A stretch of 64,000 bases of DNA from Symbiodinium natans (Eukaryota; Sar; Dinophyceae; Suessiales; Symbiodiniaceae), in contig CAJNDS010000354.1 of assembly GCA_905221605.1 (NCBI GenBank), positions 62,001 through 126,000 on the forward strand, given 5' to 3'. Under the pieces are notes generated by a model, which was not told where the DNA came from, did not search any database, and saw only the letters and a list, made by a program, of their open reading frames with translations. Position 1 is the stretch's first letter, and every line of letters begins with the position of its first letter. This document shows positions 63,551 through 64,000 of this stretch, one piece after another. Made by a program: the position numbers and the translations under genes.

Positions 63551-64000
63551 CCAGTCGGGCTACAAGTGACTTTAAACAGGTAAATGCCTGGCCTACTTGC
63601 TTCACATGCGCTGCGCACTCATCTCGAGGAAGTGGAGATGTGGTAGCTTTTCAGAGTTTGCGGAAGTACTTCCTCTTTGGATCTTGGGATTTTGGCCTTG
63701 GTGATGTTCTACTGCAGCCTGCACTGTCCAATACCCCTTTGCAGCAAAACCATACCCTTATGACCCTGAGCGCCAGCAGGATTCCAGGATATTATAAGAC
63801 CGACTATGTCTGCACCACAGGGCTAGAGACGTAATCTTAAACCCACATTCCCGAAACCCTGAAAGCTGGTTTACAGGGCAGGTTGAGCAAAGCTGAGCAC
63901 AGGAGCCCCTTGCTCCAAACTCCGGGACCCTAATCAATCGGCCTACTCAGCCCTACCCAGAAACCAAGGTAAAAAACCAAATCACGCCCCCACCACTTTC
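63551..64000. other. end of window, nothing certain
   Basis: A plus-strand open frame at 63,640-63,834 has moderate protein-like composition without splice support. Degenerate heptamers follow to the window edge. Confidence 0.3.

Overview
This window looks like nuclear DNA of a dinoflagellate or a close alveolate relative. I see no ribosome-binding sites, operons or long uninterrupted genes. I see short GC-rich coding islands (about 40-430 bp) with codon-like structure, bounded by AG acceptors and GT or sometimes GC donors. They lie in long introns and spacers full of degenerate TTTAGGG-type heptamers, long homopolymer G/C tracts and microsatellites. TTTAGGG telomere-like repeats, relaxed donors and genes broken into many small exons on one strand fit core dinoflagellates. 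No DinoSL relic, rRNA or intact tRNA was seen, so the assignment is an inference.

Most convincing exons are on the minus strand. Reading right to left: locus K (about 63.5-59.1 kb, coiled-coil and charged exons); locus J (57.8-55.9 kb, the first three exons chain in phase, ends in a stop); small minus exons at 52.4-51.9 kb; a GC-rich two-exon 3' gene end (50.9-50.1 kb); frame-broken coding blocks at 48.8, 42.9 and 41.1 kb; locus E (33.4-31.3 kb); locus D (about 28.1-16.5 kb), the best-resolved gene; locus B/C (14.8-11.1 kb); locus A (about 7.9-3.4 kb). A few plus-strand exons have good splice signals (16.1, 28.8, 47.1, 56.4 kb). No protein could be named from a known family, except that locus D carries a pentapeptide-repeat segment.

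Locus D joins coiled-coil exons, two exons encoding a pentapeptide-repeat solenoid whose 5-residue register continues across the splice only with a GC donor, an acidic exon, and an exon with a coiled coil and a hydrophobic segment. It may be a membrane-anchored scaffold protein. One of its introns holds a 2.2 kb mobile element.

The most unusual feature is a family of non-autonomous inverted-repeat elements that sit inside TA-rich microsatellites. One is at 22.1-24.3 kb (E0). Four more (E1, E2, E2b, E3) lie end to end at 34.36-40.14 kb, separated only by 10-21 bp of AT-tract. E0, E1, E2 and mostly E3 share terminal bases (left GGTCRCC, right GGYGAGC) followed by C/G tracts and element-specific inverted repeats. 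Each holds a different palindromic repeat module. They resemble in behaviour, not in sequence, the microsatellite-targeting Micron MITEs of rice. Long ORFs over these modules and over microsatellites are repeat artefacts.
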